From a virus, in the IMG/VR virus record IMGVR_UViG_3300022839_000006, positions 144,231-208,230 of that record: DNA of 64,000 nucleotides; one strand, 5' to 3'. Below are positions 62,689-64,000 of this stretch, piece by piece. The notes beneath the pieces were generated by a model. It was not told where the DNA came from, did no database searches, and was given only the letters and a program-made list of their open reading frames with translations. Positions within the stretch are counted from its first letter, which is position 1; each line of letters opens with the position of its first letter. The position numbers were made by a program, and so were the translations under genes.

Positions 62689-62781
62689 ATGACAGAACCC
62701 TGCACATGGCCTAGCGGCGCTTGCGCCTGCATGATGGCACAAGAGGCAAAGCCTGACGACATTATAGGGATACAACGATGA
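62689..62781 (+). CDS. Hypothetical 30-aa cysteine-rich peptide
   Basis: MTEPCTWPSGACACMMAQEA; CACMM gives closely spaced cysteines. It overlaps the next gene (ATGA). Unrecognised. Confidence 0.45.
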   Translation: MTEPCTWPSGACACMMAQEAKPDDIIGIQR

Positions 62782-62948
62782 CACCACTTAGGCAAAAAAG
62801 ACTTACGGTCGTAATTTTAGCTTTTTCACTGCAAATTCCTGCGATTATTTGCCTTTGGGCTTTGGGCTTTGAACCGGCGTCTTCAGTGTATACTACGGCA
62901 ATACCTGCACTTGCTCTTTTGTGGAGCATGAAAACAAGGATAAACTGA
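62778..62948 (+). CDS. Two-helix small membrane protein
   Basis: 56 aa: MTPLRQKRLTVVILAFSLQI starts a first transmembrane helix (to about ICLWALGF), and a second helix is TTAIPALALLW, ending MKTRIN. The layout could fit a holin-like or inner-membrane accessory protein; not shown. Confidence 0.52.
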   Translation: MTPLRQKRLTVVILAFSLQIPAIICLWALGFEPASSVYTTAIPALALLWSMKTRIN

Positions 62949-63139
62949 TGGACGAAACATTTGAAGGATATACTGACGGACTTGACATGAATAACCCAGA
63001 GCCGTCCAAAAATCGGAGCCATTCTTATAGGCATGGATTTGCAAACGCTAGGGATGATAAACGCGGCGAACCACGCGCCCCTGCTTACATATTAAGGGCG
63101 GCCCACATTGCCGCTCTTGAAAAAGACAACGTATTTTAA
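62948..63139 (+). CDS. Hypothetical 63-aa protein
   Basis: MDETFEGYTDGLDMNNPEPS, then SYRHGFANARDDKRGEPRAP. The GF.NARDD..GEPRA pattern is familiar from small phage proteins. Starts at the previous stop (ATG overlaps TGATG). Unknown. Confidence 0.55.
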   Translation: MDETFEGYTDGLDMNNPEPSKNRSHSYRHGFANARDDKRGEPRAPAYILRAAHIAALEKDNVF

Positions 63140-63151
63140 GGAGCAATAGAC

Positions 63152-63307
63152 ATGGATTTATCTGCATTCGCTGGCGTTTCTTTTGGCATTTCAATCGGGG
63201 TTGGGATAGCGTTTGGGTTTGAAGCTGTGATGCGCCTGTCTGGTGACGGTAGGGCCGTAATCCTGACACGGGCACGCACTAAGAGCGAACAAGGAATCAC
63301 AGAATGA
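63152..63307 (+). CDS. Small membrane protein (51 aa)
   Basis: MDLSAFAGVSFGISIGVGIA then FGFEAVMRL: one glycine-rich transmembrane helix with a basic tail. AAGGAG at good distance; overlaps the next gene (ATGA). Confidence 0.52.
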   Translation: MDLSAFAGVSFGISIGVGIAFGFEAVMRLSGDGRAVILTRARTKSEQGITE

Positions 63308-63471
63308 CAGACCAAGAGCACGCAGACGAAATCAATCGCGCCGTTTACGAATTAAACGTAGCAATACGAGGGGCTTGCAAAAATGGGTTGGTCGTGTCGG
63401 CTTCAGCCCTTAATCAACAGCGGTTCTGCGGCCCTAGTTGCGTTCGGGTGGAAATTACTAGAACTTTATAA
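63304..63471 (+). CDS. Hypothetical 55-aa protein
   Basis: MTDQEHADEINRAVYELNVA, ending CVRVEITRTL. A second frame (63383-63571) overlaps it and reaches the next gene directly, so a frame shift in this stretch is possible. Confidence 0.48.
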   Translation: MTDQEHADEINRAVYELNVAIRGACKNGLVVSASALNQQRFCGPSCVRVEITRTL

Positions 63472-63567
63472 CCCGCTTGCGCACCATGTTCGCTTGTGGT
63501 ATAATCGCCGCATTCGCGCGCCAGTCGTGGAGGTGGCAGGACAGAACAAATTAACCGGAGAGAACCA

Positions 63568-64000
63568 ATGACTAATATTCTAACACGAAACTACGACACC
63601 CTTGTCGCTGAGGTAAAAGCGCATATCGCAGCTGATGCTATTGTTCGCGGCTCATACTGGAAGCCGTCTGACAACGAACTAGGCGGCATAGGTTGCTTTA
63701 TTGGGTGCTTGACGCACTCCGACGACCCGGCCCCAGCCTCTGAGCGTTTTGGCCTGACCGAGCCGCTTCTTCGGATTGCAGAAAGCATTTTTGAGGCTCT
63801 TCCAAGCGCAGATGGAACGGCATTTTTCGCCGCACTGCCAGCTGCTGTGGCTTGCGATGGGAAAGACCTTTCGCGCGTTCACTGGCATTTTCTAGCGGCT
63901 GAATTGCGGGCATTGCCTGCGCAGACCGGCGACGTAAAAGCGGCAATTGATCGCGTTATTGTTGGCATGGATTTGCTTGCTAAAGGCCAAGAGTGGCCAG
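63568..64000 (+). CDS. Hypothetical protein, partial (runs off the right edge)
   Basis: At least 144 aa: MTNILTRNYDTLVAEVKAHI, GSYWKPSDNELGGIGCFIGC, LTEPLLRIAESIFEALPSAD, VHWHFLAAELRALPAQTGD. GC-rich; similar proteins occur in prophages and phages of alphaproteobacteria, from memory. No function known. Open to the last base. Confidence 0.68.
   Translation, partial: MTNILTRNYDTLVAEVKAHIAADAIVRGSYWKPSDNELGGIGCFIGCLTHSDDPAPASERFGLTEPLLRIAESIFEALPSADGTAFFAALPAAVACDGKDLSRVHWHFLAAELRALPAQTGDVKAAIDRVIVGMDLLAKGQEWP

Noticed and set aside
63383-63571. 62-codon plus frame ending at the start of the last gene
   Set aside because: It overlaps the better-supported 63304 ORF in another frame. It may be the true end of that gene after a frame shift, but this cannot be decided here.
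1-64000. CRISPR array or attachment site
   Set aside because: No regularly spaced 23-40 bp repeats with unique spacers were seen. The only tandem repeats are coding (MORN-like and Ala/Asp), and no integrase is present.

Overview
The window is part of a large T4-like myovirus genome, and the host was most likely a marine alphaproteobacterium. The T4 core is unmistakable: sliding clamp (45), clamp loader (44/62), RegA, a split family-B DNA polymerase (43), 46/47 nuclease, late sigma factor 55, UvsW, UvsY, type II topoisomerase (39-60 fusion and 52) and DenV. Three things point to an alphaproteobacterial host. The tRNA-His genes encode no G-1, and one has A73, which is the alphaproteobacterial pattern. 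A PcyX-type bilin reductase is present, a family known from phages assigned to that class. Many small genes near the right end look like genes of Rhodobacter-type phages.

Layout. From 1 to 28.3 kb nearly everything is on the minus strand. This part holds replication, recombination and late-transcription genes, plus a 7-deazaguanine block (TGT-like DpdA, FolE, QueD, QueE, a phosphoribosyltransferase), a Vsr-type homing nuclease, a 1239-aa PARP-like ADP-ribosyltransferase, and a uvsW gene interrupted by about 1.4 kb carrying an HNH nuclease. Transcription turns around at 28.3 kb. From 28.4 to 42.4 kb, plus-strand genes include tRNA and RNA metabolism genes (CCA-adding enzyme, TilS-like lysidine synthetase, RlaP-like nucleotidyltransferase), a macrodomain protein, both topoisomerase subunits and two HExxH proteins.

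From 42.6 to 49.2 kb lies a tRNA array unlike an ordinary phage array. About a dozen normal tRNAs are mixed with genes carrying 36-49 nt inserts in the anticodon loop, genes missing a whole arm, a chimera, and 5' fragments. A second small group sits at 56.1-56.9 kb. A Pnk-type kinase (50.2 kb) and a truncated Thg1 homologue (51.1 kb) lie just beyond the main array. PcyX (45.3 kb) and heme oxygenase (59.1 kb) together would convert heme to phycoerythrobilin. From 52 to 54 kb and from 61.4 kb to the end are accessory islands of small overlapping genes with higher GC.

Regulation is readable. About 18 promoters share GTTGAC(A/G/T), a 16-17 bp spacer and a TATAAT-like box, and almost all are on the plus strand in accessory DNA. 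T4-type late promoters (TATAAATA and close variants) precede the tail-tube-like gene, the PARP-like gene, the HNH gene, Dps and several small genes. Perfect hairpins separate many minus-strand genes.

The most unusual features are the interrupted and armless tRNAs next to an RNA-repair gene set, the PARP-like plus macrodomain pair, the split polymerase, and the interrupted uvsW.
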